Shown: in pieces, positions 52,681 to 61,900 of the stretch | Layout: each line of letters opens with the position of its first letter | Numbering within the stretch: the first letter of the stretch is position 1 | Source: Amorphus coralli DSM 19760 | GTDB taxonomy: Bacteria > Pseudomonadota > Alphaproteobacteria > Rhizobiales > Amorphaceae | Length of the DNA stretch: 64,000 nucleotides | Reading direction: 5' to 3' | Assembly: GCF_000374525.1 (NCBI RefSeq) | Contig: NZ_KB894575.1 | Coordinates: 1-64,000, forward strand | The notes under the pieces: model-generated | Database searches by the model: none | What the model was told of the DNA's origin: nothing | What the model saw: the letters and a program-made list of their open reading frames with translations, nothing else | Made by a program: the position numbers and the translations under genes

Positions 52681-53637
52681 ATGAAACGCACTTCGCTCTG
52701 CCTCGCCCTTCTCATCGGCACGCCCCTCGGCGCCTCAGCCGAGGAAGTTACCCTGCGCGGCGCCAGCGCCTTCGCCGCCGGCACGACCTTCGACCGCCCC
52801 TTCAAGGCGTTCGTCGACTGGATCAACGAGAACGGCGAAGGCGTGCTGCAGATCAACGTGGTGGGCGGACCGGAAGCCGTGCCGCCGTTCGAGGTCGGCA
52901 ATGCCGTGTCCTCCGGCGTCGTCGACATCGCCAACGTGACCGCCGCCTTCTATACGAACCTGCTCCCCGAGGGCGACGCGCTCAAGCTGGCCACCAACAC
53001 CATCCAGGAACAGCGCGCGAACGGCTGCTACGACCTGATCGACGGGCTCCACCAGGACGCGATGAACGTGAAATATCTCGGCCGCACCGGCGACGGGATT
53101 CCGTTCCATCTCTACCTGACGAAGCCGGTCGAGGGCGCCGATCTCAGCGGCCTCACCATCCGGACGACGCCGGTCTACCAGGCGATGTTCGATTCGCTCG
53201 GCGCCAACCTCGTGCGCACCGCGCCGGGCGAGGTCTACACCGCGCTGGAGCGCGGCACGATCGACGGATATGGCTGGCCGGCCCAGGGCGTCCTGGATCT
53301 CGGCTGGGACGAGCAGACCAAGTACCGTGTCGATCCGGGCTTCTATCAGGTGGATGTCGACCTGATCATGAATCTCGACGCCTGGAACAATCTCGGCGAC
53401 GAACAGAAGAACCTGCTTCAGCGCGGCATCGAGTGGATCGAGGCGAAGAATGCCGAGAACACCGACATCAACGCCAGCGAGCGGGACAAGCAGGCCGAGG
53501 CCGGCATCGAAACGATCAGCCTCGATGGGGCCGAGCGCGAGAAGTGGCTGACCGCCGCCCAGGAGGAAGGCTGGAAGGCGATCTCGGCCGTCAATGCCGA
53601 GAACGCCGAGAAGCTGCGCGCCTGCCTGACCGACTGA
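52681..53637 (+). CDS. TRAP transporter substrate-binding protein
   Basis: A 318-residue periplasmic DctP-family binding protein that captures an organic acid for the membrane components encoded next. The signal peptide ends near residue 20 (GASA-EEV). The ligand-anchoring arginine is probably Arg161 in GLTIRTTPVYQAMFDSLGAN, and EVYTALERGTIDGYGWP (about 184-200) is a family block. The start at 52681 has a GGGAGG site. dctQ follows after 10 bases. The bound acid cannot be deduced; many DctP proteins bind C4-dicarboxylates, uronates or aromatic acids. Confidence 0.9.
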   Translation: MKRTSLCLALLIGTPLGASAEEVTLRGASAFAAGTTFDRPFKAFVDWINENGEGVLQINVVGGPEAVPPFEVGNAVSSGVVDIANVTAAFYTNLLPEGDALKLATNTIQEQRANGCYDLIDGLHQDAMNVKYLGRTGDGIPFHLYLTKPVEGADLSGLTIRTTPVYQAMFDSLGANLVRTAPGEVYTALERGTIDGYGWPAQGVLDLGWDEQTKYRVDPGFYQVDVDLIMNLDAWNNLGDEQKNLLQRGIEWIEAKNAENTDINASERDKQAEAGIETISLDGAEREKWLTAAQEEGWKAISAVNAENAEKLRACLTD

Positions 53638-53647
53638 TCCGGCCGGC

Positions 53648-54151
53648 ATGCGCCTGTTTTCCTCTGCCCTGCAATCGCTGATGAACGCTCTCGCCCTCGT
53701 GGCGGGAGCGATCTTCGCTGCAATCGCCGTGGCCATCGCCGTCAATGTCGGACTGCGGGCCGTTGACGGGCCGCAGATCCGCGGCCTCGTCGACCTGATC
53801 GAAGCCGGCATGGTGGCTGCGACCTTCCTCGGCGCTCCCTGGGTTCTGTCCAAGAACGCCCATGTCACCGTGGACATCTTTACGACGCAGCTGTCGCCCG
53901 ACCGGCGCCGCCAGCTCGGTCGCATCGTGTGCCTCGTCGGCATGACCGTGTCGGCGGTGCTGTTCTGGAGCGCGCTGCAGGCGGTTCTCGTCAGTTTCGG
54001 ACGCGGCTCCATGGTGCGCGGCATCCTGGTCTATCCGGAGTGGTGGCCACTGATGGCTCCGACGGTCTCCGGCGCCCTGCTTGCGCTGGAGTTCGCCCGG
54101 CGCGCCATCGAGGGCACCGACACCGCAGACAGACAGGCGAGCGGGCTCTGA
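53648..54151 (+). CDS. TRAP transporter small permease (DctQ)
   Basis: A 167-residue membrane protein with four helices (about 10-33, 47-65, 86-105 and 125-147). The family block VDLIEAGMVAATFLGAPWVLSKNAHVTVDIF lies near 44-74. It lies 10 bases after the binding protein and two bases before the large permease in one unit. Role is to support the large permease. Confidence 0.88.
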   Translation: MRLFSSALQSLMNALALVAGAIFAAIAVAIAVNVGLRAVDGPQIRGLVDLIEAGMVAATFLGAPWVLSKNAHVTVDIFTTQLSPDRRRQLGRIVCLVGMTVSAVLFWSALQAVLVSFGRGSMVRGILVYPEWWPLMAPTVSGALLALEFARRAIEGTDTADRQASGL

Positions 54152-54153
54152 TC

Positions 54154-55470
54154 ATGGACTGGTCCACAACGCTCCTGCTGATGCTTGGCGGGCTCGTCGC
54201 GCTGCTCGCCGTCGGGCTGCCCGTGGCGTTTGCCTTCATCGCCGTTAACATCGCCGGCGCCTTCTTCATCCTTGGCGGAGAGAACGGGCTCATCCAGATG
54301 GCCCGCAACGCCACCCAGTCCATCTCCAACTTCTCCCTCGCCCCCATCCCGCTGTTTATCCTGATGGGCGAGATCCTGTTCCAGACCAAGGTGGCGCACC
54401 GGGCCATCGACGCCATCGAACGGGTGGTCACCCGCGTGCCCGGCCGGCTTTCGGTGGTCACGGTGTTCGGCGGCACGATCTTCGCGGCGCTGTCCGGCTC
54501 GACCATCGCCAACACGGCGATGCTCGGCTCCACGCTGCTCCCATCGATGCTGAAACGCGGCTATCACCCGACGCTGGCCATGGGTCCGATCATGGCGTCG
54601 GGCGCCATCGCCATGCTGATCCCCCCGTCCGCGCTCGCCGTTCTGCTCGGCTCGCTGGCCGGGATCTCCATCGCCGGGCTGTTGGTGGCCGGCATCTTCC
54701 CCGCCATCATCCTGTCGGCGCTGTGCGTTCTGGCAATCGCCGGCGCGGCAACGATCCGGCCCGACCTCGCCCCCCAGGACGACCAGCCGCGGATGAGCCT
54801 CCGCGAGCGCTGGACACCGTTCCTTGTCTACGTGGCACCGCTGTCCGGAATCTTCATCGTGGTCATCGGCAGCCTGCTCACGGGTCTCGCCACCCCGACG
54901 GAATCGGCCGCCCTCGGCTGCGTCGCAGCCATCATCGCCGGCCTCGCCTACCGCTCGGTCACGCTGCCGGCGCTGGCGACCGCGCTGATGGAGACGGTGA
55001 AGCTCTCGGTGATGATCCTGTTCATCATCGCGGCGAGCCAGACCTTCAGCCAGATCCTCTCCTTCTCAGGCGCCACCGGGGGACTGATCCGGCTGATCCA
55101 GGGCTTCGACCTCTCCGCCCTGCACATCCTGATCGGGATGATCGTGATCCTCCTGTTCCTCGGCTGCTTCATCGACCAGATCAGCATGCTGATGGTGACG
55201 ATCCCGGTGTTCATCCCGCTGGCGAAGTCGGTGGGGATCGACGAACTGGTGCTGGGCGTCGTCTATCTCCTGACCATGGAGATCGCGCTCTTGACGCCGC
55301 CCTTCGGGCTGCTGCTGTTCGTCATGCAGGGGGTGGCGCCACCGGCCATCCGGATGCGCCAGATCTACGCGGCCGTGACGCCGTTCCTGATCATCAAGCT
55401 GGTCGTCCTGGCACTGGTCGTCGCCGTCCCGGCGCTGGGAACATGGCTGCCGGCGCAACTCGGGCGCTGA
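54154..55470 (+). CDS. TRAP transporter large permease (DctM)
   Basis: A 438-residue membrane protein that performs sodium-coupled uptake of the acid delivered by the binding protein. About twelve helices are visible. Conserved blocks are NFSLAPIPLFILMGEILFQT (about 60-79), FAALSGSTIANTAMLGS (about 109-125) and IPPSALAVLLGSLAGISI (about 152-169). The ATG at 54154 directly follows dctQ. The gene ends at an ACTTTTCC-type repeat and is convergent with a minus-strand membrane-protein gene. Confidence 0.92.
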   Translation: MDWSTTLLLMLGGLVALLAVGLPVAFAFIAVNIAGAFFILGGENGLIQMARNATQSISNFSLAPIPLFILMGEILFQTKVAHRAIDAIERVVTRVPGRLSVVTVFGGTIFAALSGSTIANTAMLGSTLLPSMLKRGYHPTLAMGPIMASGAIAMLIPPSALAVLLGSLAGISIAGLLVAGIFPAIILSALCVLAIAGAATIRPDLAPQDDQPRMSLRERWTPFLVYVAPLSGIFIVVIGSLLTGLATPTESAALGCVAAIIAGLAYRSVTLPALATALMETVKLSVMILFIIAASQTFSQILSFSGATGGLIRLIQGFDLSALHILIGMIVILLFLGCFIDQISMLMVTIPVFIPLAKSVGIDELVLGVVYLLTMEIALLTPPFGLLLFVMQGVAPPAIRMRQIYAAVTPFLIIKLVVLALVVAVPALGTWLPAQLGR

Positions 55471-55560
55471 AGCGCTTTCAGGAAAAGTGCTCTTGCGATT
55501 TTCCGACCGGAAACGCGCAAGCAAAGAGCGCTTCCGGGAAAAGTGGAAACGGGCCGTCCG
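55471..55560. repeat. ACTTTTCC-type intergenic element
   Basis: Two related halves, AGCGCTTTCAGGAAAAGTG (55471-55489) and AGCGCTTCCGGGAAAAGTGG (55527-55546), flank the core GATTTTCCGACCGGAAACGC. It belongs to the family at 1-75, 4731-4831, 26992-27035 and 57928-57972 and starts at the base after the dctM stop. Confidence 0.65.
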
Positions 55561-55608
55561 TCCCGACATGCGACGGACAGAACCCCGCCGTCATCGGCGG
55601 CCTCTGGC

Positions 55609-56199
55609 TCAGAATCCCGCGAGCCGGTTGACCAGTTCGCCGAGCACCAGGCTCAGGAGAAGGTCGAAGAGCACCACCCCGATCGACATCGCGACGGTCG
55701 TCTGCAGCGCGATGCGGACCACGAGATAGAGGTAGCGGATGACCACGACCGCCACCGCGAGGAACAGGATCGCTGCGAGTTCCTGTCCGATCAGCCCCGA
55801 GGCGAACAGCACCGAGGGCAGGATCGACAGCGACATGGCAACCGGGCTGGTCCAGTTGCGCGCGACGACGAAGGGCACATAGCGAGCGGCCAGCCCGAGC
55901 GGGCGCGCCAGCGCCGCCAGCACGACCGGAAAGGCCAGGAGATCAACGGCCAGGCCGACGAACTTCCAGCCGAAGAACCAGACGTAGGGAAAGCCGTCGA
56001 TCGGGGCACCGTCGATCTGCAGCAGACGGACCTCGGCCAGCACCGAAACGGCGTAGAGGGGTGCCAGCAGAAAGATCACGCCGAACGACCGGAAGAAGCC
56101 GTCGACCGTCGTGTCGAGCGCCTGCATGCCCTCCGGACGGTTCAGGAACAGCGCACATGCGCCGACGAGCGAGCGCTGGATCTCGTCACGACGCAGCAT
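55609..56199 (-). CDS. Hypothetical membrane protein after dapE
   Basis: A 196-residue membrane protein without a recognised family name. About five hydrophobic helices are visible: near 36-55, 70-95, 110-130, 136-155 and 165-190. The N-terminus MLRRDEIQRSLVGACALFLNRPEGMQALDTTVDG is polar and may be cytoplasmic. Its ATG at 56199 overlaps the dapE stop (TGATG), which implies coupled translation with dapE. It is the last gene of the minus-strand block. The function is unknown. Confidence 0.75.
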   Translation of the reverse strand: MLRRDEIQRSLVGACALFLNRPEGMQALDTTVDGFFRSFGVIFLLAPLYAVSVLAEVRLLQIDGAPIDGFPYVWFFGWKFVGLAVDLLAFPVVLAALARPLGLAARYVPFVVARNWTSPVAMSLSILPSVLFASGLIGQELAAILFLAVAVVVIRYLYLVVRIALQTTVAMSIGVVLFDLLLSLVLGELVNRLAGF

Positions 56200-57422
56200 C
56201 ACGCCTCGTCGGTCTCGGCATCCGCCGCCAGGGTCGCGGCGATGAAGGCGCGGTAGATTTCCGTGAGGGCCTCGAGATCGGCCAGCGGCACGCGCTCGTC
56301 CACCTGGTGCATGGTGTCACCGACGAGGCCGAATTCGATCACCGGACAATAGGCCTGGATGTAGCGGGCATCCGAGGTGCCGCCGGTGGTGGAGAGTTCC
56401 GGCTCGCGCCCCGTCACGGCCTGCACGGCGGCGGAAAGCCGTTCCGCCAACGCCGCGTCACGGGTGAGAAACGATTCCGACGCCTTCTCCCAGGCGACCG
56501 CGACCTCGATGCCCTCCGGCCGCGCGCTCTCGATGCGGGACAGGAGCTCGTCCTTCAGGGACGCAGACGTCCAGCGGTCGGAAAAGCGCACGTTGAAGCG
56601 AATCTCGGCGGCCGCCGGGATCACGTTGAAGGCCATGTTGCCGGTGTCGATGGACACCACCTGGAGGCTCGTCGGCTGGAAGGCCTCGCTGCCGTGGTCA
56701 AGCGGCGTGCCCTGCAGCGCATCGGCTATCGCGACCACCGCCTGCATCGGGTTGAGGGCCCGGTGCGGATAGGCCGCGTGGCCCTGGCGGCCCTCGATGC
56801 GGAGCGTGCCGGACAGCGAGCCGCGGCGGCCGATCTTGGCCATGTCACCCAGGGTCTCGACATTGGTGGGCTCTCCGACCAGGGCGGCATCGAAGCGCAT
56901 GCCCTGCTCGTGACACCAGGCGAGCAGCTTCTCCGTGCCGTTGATCGACGGCCCTTCCTCGTCACCGGTGAGAAGCAGCGTGACGGAGCCGCGCGTCGGG
57001 ACGCCCTCGGCCCTGAGGCGCGCCACGGCCGCCACGAAGGCCGCGACACCACCCTTCATGTCCACCGCGCCCCGCCCGTAGAGAAGCCCCTCGTCGATAT
57101 CGGCGGAGAAGGGGTGATGGGTCCACAGCGCACCCGAGCCGGGGGGCACCACATCGGTGTGTCCGGCCAGCATCAGGTGCGGCGCGCCTTCGCCGAGGGT
57201 TGCGACGAGGTTGTCCACGTCCGGCGTGCCCTCGTCGGAGAAGCGCACCCGCTTGGTCGAAAAGCCCAGCGGCTGCAGGACGGCCTCCAGCAGCGTCAGC
57301 GCCCCGCCCTCCTCCGGTGTCACGCTCGGACAGGCGATCAGGGCGCGCGCCACCTCGACCGGGTCGCCGGCGGTCGGCAGGTTGGACGGGCGATCGGCGG
57401 AAGCGGGCACGGCGGCGCTCAC
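56199..57422 (-). CDS. dapE: Succinyl-diaminopimelate desuccinylase
   Basis: The dizinc peptidase that removes succinate from N-succinyl-LL-diaminopimelate in lysine and cell-wall synthesis. The 407 residues include an N-terminal extension of about 20. Metal-binding motifs are LMLAGHTDVVPPG (about 86-98), GRGAVDMKGG (about 116-125), the catalytic GDEEGPS (about 152-158) and the late MHQVDERVPLADL. The start is a GTG at 57422 that overlaps the stop of the preceding DUF805 gene (GTGA). The gene order dapD ... dapE with two DUF805 genes between is noted elsewhere. Confidence 0.94.
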   Translation of the reverse strand: MSAAVPASADRPSNLPTAGDPVEVARALIACPSVTPEEGGALTLLEAVLQPLGFSTKRVRFSDEGTPDVDNLVATLGEGAPHLMLAGHTDVVPPGSGALWTHHPFSADIDEGLLYGRGAVDMKGGVAAFVAAVARLRAEGVPTRGSVTLLLTGDEEGPSINGTEKLLAWCHEQGMRFDAALVGEPTNVETLGDMAKIGRRGSLSGTLRIEGRQGHAAYPHRALNPMQAVVAIADALQGTPLDHGSEAFQPTSLQVVSIDTGNMAFNVIPAAAEIRFNVRFSDRWTSASLKDELLSRIESARPEGIEVAVAWEKASESFLTRDAALAERLSAAVQAVTGREPELSTTGGTSDARYIQAYCPVIEFGLVGDTMHQVDERVPLADLEALTEIYRAFIAATLAADAETDEA

Positions 57423-57808
57423 GGCTTGCGGGTGTTGGGGGCCGGGCCGAAGGCGTTCGGCCCCTTGTCGCCCGGGATCAGGCCCAGCACGACAAAGACG
57501 ACGAGGTTGAGGACCGGAACGAACAGCAGAACGGCCAGCCAACCGGACAGGCCGCGATCGTGCAATCGCTTCACGGCCAGGGCCAGTTCGCTCCACAGCG
57601 CGACGACGAGGATCATCAGAAAGCCGAGATTGACCATCACCGGATCGTCGCCCTGGGGTCGGAACGGCGTCAGCATGACGCTGGCCAGTAGGGTGACGAA
57701 CAGGAACCCCAGCCAGAACGGCTCGCGCGAGATCCGTCCGTCGAAGCCGAACGCCACCCACAAGACCGAGGGATCCTTGCGTACCGGACGCCGTGTCTGG
57801 TTCATCAT
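57419..57808 (-). CDS. DUF805 family membrane protein (second copy)
   Basis: A 129-residue membrane protein of the DUF805 (YhaH-like) family. Typical blocks are FGFDGRISREPFWLGFLF (about 19-36) and ELALAVKRLHDRGLSGWLAVL (about 73-93), then a last helix and the block LGLIPGDKGPNAFGP. Three helices are visible. The stop overlaps the GTG start of dapE. The start is the ATG at 57808 or the next codon. No function is known for the family; the position between dapD and dapE is unusual. Confidence 0.85.
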   Translation of the reverse strand: MMNQTRRPVRKDPSVLWVAFGFDGRISREPFWLGFLFVTLLASVMLTPFRPQGDDPVMVNLGFLMILVVALWSELALAVKRLHDRGLSGWLAVLLFVPVLNLVVFVVLGLIPGDKGPNAFGPAPNTRKP

Positions 57809-57927
57809 CCTGCCTCTTGCGCCCGCGGGCGCACTGGTCCTTCAAAGTCGCCCGCACGCGAGCGCAACGAACTATGGACACCGAATTGCGATCCGGCACC
57901 GTCGTCCGGTCGTTGGTTCTGTCGCGA

Positions 57928-57972
57928 TTCCGGACGGCGAACCGGTGTCCACTTCGCCTGGAAACGCTTTTA
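57928..57972. repeat. ACTTTTCC-type intergenic element
   Basis: The segment from TTCCGGACGGCGAACCGGT to CCTGGAAACGC matches the dispersed family at 1-75, 26992-27035 and 55471-55560. It sits between the two DUF805 genes and slightly overlaps the stop of the upstream one. Confidence 0.6.
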
Positions 57973-58458
57973 GAGCCCGACCACCCGCGTCGGCTGCTCG
58001 GTTTCGTCCGGCGACGCAACCGGCTTGCGCCGCCCCGGCCAGAGCAGGCCGAGAAGCAGAAACAGCGCCATCAATCCACCCGCGCCCGCAAGGATGGGCA
58101 TGCGCTCCGGCGTCAGCAGGCCGCAGGCGCCCAGCTCCGGCAGTCGAAGCGCCACGATGGCTCCCATAGCCGCAAGCGCCGGAAGGGCCGCCAGCCATCC
58201 CGGCCACCCCATGTCGGCGAACCGCTTCGCCCCGACGGCGACCAACATCACCGCTGCGATCAGCACCATCAGGCCCAGCGCGGCGAAGTAGATCCGCCCC
58301 ATCAGCGCCTGATGATCCATGCCGCAGAAGGCACCCTGGGGGATGCGGAACACGATTGCAGTCGCCGCGCCATAGATTGCGACGGCAACCACCCCGCCCA
58401 GGAAGCCGCGGCGGCTCAGGCGTCCGGATCCCGACAGCAGAAGGTTTTCCAGATCCAC
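57970..58458 (-). CDS. DUF805 family membrane protein (first copy)
   Basis: A 162-residue membrane protein that fits DUF805. GRLSRRGFLGGVVAVAIYG (about 11-29) and VGAKRFADMGWPGWLAALPAL (about 76-96) correspond to the two diagnostic blocks of the family, with RF-D-G-W replacing RL-D-G. Four hydrophobic helices are visible. The start is GTG at 58458, with GGGGAG upstream, 28 bases after dapD. The C-terminal tail is polar. It differs enough from the next DUF805 protein that a recent duplication is unlikely. Confidence 0.75.
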   Translation of the reverse strand: MDLENLLLSGSGRLSRRGFLGGVVAVAIYGAATAIVFRIPQGAFCGMDHQALMGRIYFAALGLMVLIAAVMLVAVGAKRFADMGWPGWLAALPALAAMGAIVALRLPELGACGLLTPERMPILAGAGGLMALFLLLGLLWPGRRKPVASPDETEQPTRVVGL

Positions 58459-58486
58459 TGCCGGGCTCCCCGCCTCGCCCCGCCGA

Positions 58487-59341
58487 CTACGACCGGAGCA
58501 GCTCGTTGATGGACGTCTTGGAGCGGGTACGCTCGTCGACGCGCTTGACGATAACGGCGCAGGCCAGCGACGGACCCGGCTCGCCGCTCGGCAGCGGCTT
58601 GCCCGGGAGCGCGCCCGGCACCACCACGGAGTAGGCCGGCACATGGCCGACGAAGGTCTCGCCCGTCTCCCGGTCGACGATCTTGGTGGAGGCGCCGATG
58701 AAGACGCCCATGGAGATCACCGCGCCTTCCCCGATGAACGCCCCTTCGGCGACCTCGGAGCGCGCGCCGATGAAGCAATTGTCCTCGATGACCACCGGGC
58801 CGGCCTGCAGCGGCTCCAGCACGCCGCCGATGCCGACACCGCCGGAGATGTGGCAGTTCTCGCCGATCTGGGCGCAGCTGCCCACCGTCGCCCAGGTGTC
58901 GATCATCGTGCCGGCGCCGACATAGGCGCCGAGATTGACGAAAGACGGCATCAGCACGACGCCCGGCGCGATGTGGGCGGAGCGGCGCACGATGGCACCC
59001 GGCACGGCGCGGAAACCGGCCTGCTCGAAGTCGATGGCGCCCCAGCCCTGGAACTTCGAGGGCACCTTGTCCCACCAGGTGGAGCCGCCGGGGCCGCCCG
59101 GAATAGCGCTCATCGGGTTGAGGCGGAAGGACAGCAGGACCGCCTTCTTCAGCCACTGATTGACCGTCCAGGTGCCGTCCACCTTCTCCGCGACGCGCGC
59201 CTCGCCCCGGTCGAGCAGGCCAAGTGCCGCCTCGACGGCCTCGCGCACTTCGCCGCCGGTATCGGCGCCGACGGAGGCCCGGTTCTCGAAGGCCTCGTCG
59301 ACGATCGAGGCGAGTTTCTCGGGCGAGGCGGCAAGCGTCAT
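58487..59341 (-). CDS. dapD: Tetrahydrodipicolinate N-succinyltransferase
   Basis: The left-handed beta-helix acyltransferase that succinylates tetrahydrodipicolinate in lysine synthesis. The 284-residue length is standard. The hexapeptide-repeat region covers about 115-245 and includes [35 protein letters not shown] and [17 protein letters not shown]. The start is the ATG at 59341 with GGAG upstream. A TTG four codons earlier is not needed. It lies about 110 bases after the HAD nucleotidase gene. Confidence 0.96.
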   Translation of the reverse strand: MTLAASPEKLASIVDEAFENRASVGADTGGEVREAVEAALGLLDRGEARVAEKVDGTWTVNQWLKKAVLLSFRLNPMSAIPGGPGGSTWWDKVPSKFQGWGAIDFEQAGFRAVPGAIVRRSAHIAPGVVLMPSFVNLGAYVGAGTMIDTWATVGSCAQIGENCHISGGVGIGGVLEPLQAGPVVIEDNCFIGARSEVAEGAFIGEGAVISMGVFIGASTKIVDRETGETFVGHVPAYSVVVPGALPGKPLPSGEPGPSLACAVIVKRVDERTRSKTSINELLRS

Positions 59342-59450
59342 CGAATTCTCCAATCGGTCAGGATCCCGCAGGACCGCGACGGCCCGGAACCGGGTCGCCG
59401 CTGGCGGTGCGGGAGGATCGCGGCGGACGATAGCTGCGGAAACGGACGAG

Positions 59451-60215
59451 TCAACGCTGGTTCAATCCCGCGGACCCGGTGTCGCGCCCCAGCAGCCGCT
59501 CCAGGAAGTCGGCAAGATGGTCCGTGACGAAATCGATGTGGGGTGCGGTCCGGCCTTCCAGCTCCCAGCTCTCCCGGAAGACTTCGCGTGTCCCCTCCGG
59601 TACCACCAGCACCGTCCGCATGCCGAGCCGCGCCGGCACTTCCAAATTCCGCGACAGATCCTCGAACATCGCCGCGTGCGCCGGCGTCAGCCCATGCTTC
59701 TCCAGGAAGCGGGCATAGGTCGCCTGTTCCGGCTTGGGCAGGAGATCGGCGGCGACGATATCGAAAATGTCCTCGAAATGGTCGGTTATGCCGAGGCGTC
59801 CGGCCACCTTCTCGGCATGACTGCGGGCGCCGTTGGTCATGATGAAGCGCCGGCCCGGCAAGGCCGCGATGGCCTCGCCGAGGCGCGGATCCGGATCGAG
59901 GTGCGAGTGGTCGATGTCGTGGACGTATTCCAGGAATTCGTCGGTGGCGATCTCGTGCTCGATCATCAGGCCGCGCAGCGTGGTGCCGTAGCGCCGATAA
60001 TAGTCCTTCTGGATGACCTGCGCCTCGTCGGCTTCGATATCCAGGAGGCGTTGCACGTAGTCGCGGATGCGCTCGTCCACCTGCCCGAACAGGTTCGAGT
60101 GGGCCGGGTAGAGCGTGTTGTCGAGATCGAACACCCAGGTGTCGACGTGATCGAACGCCTTCGCCAGGGGCGTGTCGGACCCGGCCTGCGGGCCGGCGTC
60201 GCCTTCGGTGCGCAC
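59451..60215 (-). CDS. Pyrimidine 5'-nucleotidase-like HAD hydrolase
   Basis: A 254-residue HAD phosphatase similar to the Sdt1/PpsN-type pyrimidine 5'-nucleotidases. Motif I is DLDNTLYP (D30 and D32), motif II is [12 protein letters not shown], motif III has the Lys in [14 protein letters not shown], and motif IV is [16 protein letters not shown]. The cap is the small helical type between motifs I and II. The start is a GTG at 60215. In Hyphomicrobiales a gene of this kind commonly lies between argB and dapD, as here. The in vivo substrate is not proven. Confidence 0.9.
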   Translation of the reverse strand: MRTEGDAGPQAGSDTPLAKAFDHVDTWVFDLDNTLYPAHSNLFGQVDERIRDYVQRLLDIEADEAQVIQKDYYRRYGTTLRGLMIEHEIATDEFLEYVHDIDHSHLDPDPRLGEAIAALPGRRFIMTNGARSHAEKVAGRLGITDHFEDIFDIVAADLLPKPEQATYARFLEKHGLTPAHAAMFEDLSRNLEVPARLGMRTVLVVPEGTREVFRESWELEGRTAPHIDFVTDHLADFLERLLGRDTGSAGLNQR

Positions 60216-60249
60216 GATGGACCGTCCTAAGCGTTGGCCGCGCGGAAAC

Positions 60250-61155
60250 TCACGGCGTCATCAGGGTGCCGGCGCCGCGCTCGGTGAAGAGCTCCAGCAG
60301 CACCGCGTGGGGCAGCTTGCCGTTCAGGATCACGACGCCCTTCACGCCCCGCTCCAGCGCTTCGATACAGGTTTCCACCTTGGGGATCATGCCGCCGGTG
60401 ATGGTGCCCTCGATGATCATCCGGCGGGCATCGGACACGGTCAGCTCCTTGATGAGCCGGCCGTTGGCGTCCAGCACACCCGCCACGTCGGTCAGGAACA
60501 AGAGGCGCGAGGCGTTCAGCGACCCGGCGATGGCACCGGCGAAGGTGTCGGCATTGACGTTGTAGGTCTCGCCGTCGTCACCGGGCGCCACCGGCGCGAT
60601 CACCGGAATGATCTCGCTCTGGGCGAGCATGTCGAGGACCTCGCGGCGCACCTCCTTGGGCTCGCCCACGAAGCCGAGATCGACGACCTTCTCGATGTTG
60701 GAATCGGGATCGATGACGGTGCGCTTCACCCGCTCCGCGGTGACCATGCGGCCGTCCTTGCCGCACAGGCCGACGGCGCGGCCGCCGGCGCCGTTGATGG
60801 CGCGCACGATCTCCTTGTTGATGGAGCCGGCCAGCACCATCTCGACCACCTCGACGGTGGCGCGGTCGGTCACGCGCAGCCCGCCGCGAAATTCCGAGCG
60901 GATGCCGAGTCGGTCCAGCATGGCGCCGATCTGCGGGCCGCCGCCATGCACCACCACCGGGTTGATCCCGGCAAGCTTCATGAGCGTGACGTCCTCGGCG
61001 AAGGCCTTGGCCAGCGACGGATCGCCCATGGCGTGGCCGCCATATTTCACGACGATGGTGCGCTCGTCGTAGCGCAGCATGAAGGGAAGCGCCTCGGCGA
61101 TCACCCGCGCCCGCGACAGGTCTGCTTCGTCGGTCTCCGTGTCAGCCGTCGTCAT
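60250..61155 (-). CDS. argB: Acetylglutamate kinase
   Basis: The enzyme that phosphorylates N-acetylglutamate in arginine synthesis. The 301-residue protein has the amino-acid kinase fold: [12 protein letters not shown] (about 35-46), [11 protein letters not shown] (about 67-77) and [18 protein letters not shown] (about 193-210), with the final [14 protein letters not shown] block. The N-terminal 20 residues form the helix typical of hexameric, arginine-regulated enzymes, so feedback inhibition is likely. The start is the ATG at 61155. Between engB and the HAD gene on the minus strand, the usual order. Confidence 0.96.
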   Translation of the reverse strand: MTTADTETDEADLSRARVIAEALPFMLRYDERTIVVKYGGHAMGDPSLAKAFAEDVTLMKLAGINPVVVHGGGPQIGAMLDRLGIRSEFRGGLRVTDRATVEVVEMVLAGSINKEIVRAINGAGGRAVGLCGKDGRMVTAERVKRTVIDPDSNIEKVVDLGFVGEPKEVRREVLDMLAQSEIIPVIAPVAPGDDGETYNVNADTFAGAIAGSLNASRLLFLTDVAGVLDANGRLIKELTVSDARRMIIEGTITGGMIPKVETCIEALERGVKGVVILNGKLPHAVLLELFTERGAGTLMTP

Positions 61156-61251
61156 CGCACTGTTCCTGCTTCCCACATCCGGTTGGCCTCTATAGCCGCC
61201 GCAGCGGCCCGGCTCAATCGGTGTCCGGCCCTCGTGGGCCAAACCGTCCGC

Positions 61252-61869
61252 TCAGCCCTCGGCGAAGGTGGCGATTTCGGCCCGCAGCTCGTCGATCCCG
61301 GCGCGGGTAACCGAGGAAGTCGCGATGACGGTGGGGTGCGCCGCCGGGCGCTTGCGGATCTTCTCCATCGTCTCCTCGATCAGCGTTTCGAGCTGCTTCG
61401 GGCCGATCTTGTCCGCCTTGGTCAACACGATGAGATAGGAGACGGCGGCCTGGTCGAGAGAGGTCATGACCTCCTCGTCGATAGTCTTCAGGCCGTGCCG
61501 GGCGTCGATCAGGAGATAGACGCGGCGCAGGCTCTGGCGGCCGCGGAGGAAGTCGAACACCAGCCGTGTCCACGCCTCCACCGCCTTCTTCGGCGCGGAG
61601 GCATAGCCGTAGCCCGGCATGTCGACGATGACGAGCGGCGCCTGGTCGGTGACGAAGAAATTCAGTTCCTGGGTCCGACCCGGCGTGTTGGACGTGCGTG
61701 CCAGGCTCTTCTGCCCGACCAGCGCATTGAGCAGGCTAGACTTGCCGACATTGGAGCGGCCGGCAAAGGCCACCTCGACACGCGCGCCATCCGGCAGGTC
61801 GTCCATGGACCGCGCGCCCCGGAGGAAGTCCCAGGGGCGCTTGAAGAGGGTGTCCGGTCTGTCGCTCAC
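61252..61869 (-). CDS. engB: Ribosome biogenesis GTPase EngB/YihA
   Basis: A 205-residue essential GTPase needed for late 50S subunit assembly. G1 is [11 protein letters not shown] (about 36-46), G2 TSNTPGRTQ (about 59-67), G3 DMPGYGYA (about 83-90) and G4 LTKADK (about 147-152). The start is a GTG at 61869. It is 31 bases from the yidC stop and probably co-transcribed with it. Confidence 0.95.
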   Translation of the reverse strand: MSDRPDTLFKRPWDFLRGARSMDDLPDGARVEVAFAGRSNVGKSSLLNALVGQKSLARTSNTPGRTQELNFFVTDQAPLVIVDMPGYGYASAPKKAVEAWTRLVFDFLRGRQSLRRVYLLIDARHGLKTIDEEVMTSLDQAAVSYLIVLTKADKIGPKQLETLIEETMEKIRKRPAAHPTVIATSSVTRAGIDELRAEIATFAEG

Positions 61870-61900
61870 GCGTGGTTCACCCCCGGAACCGGCTTTCCCG

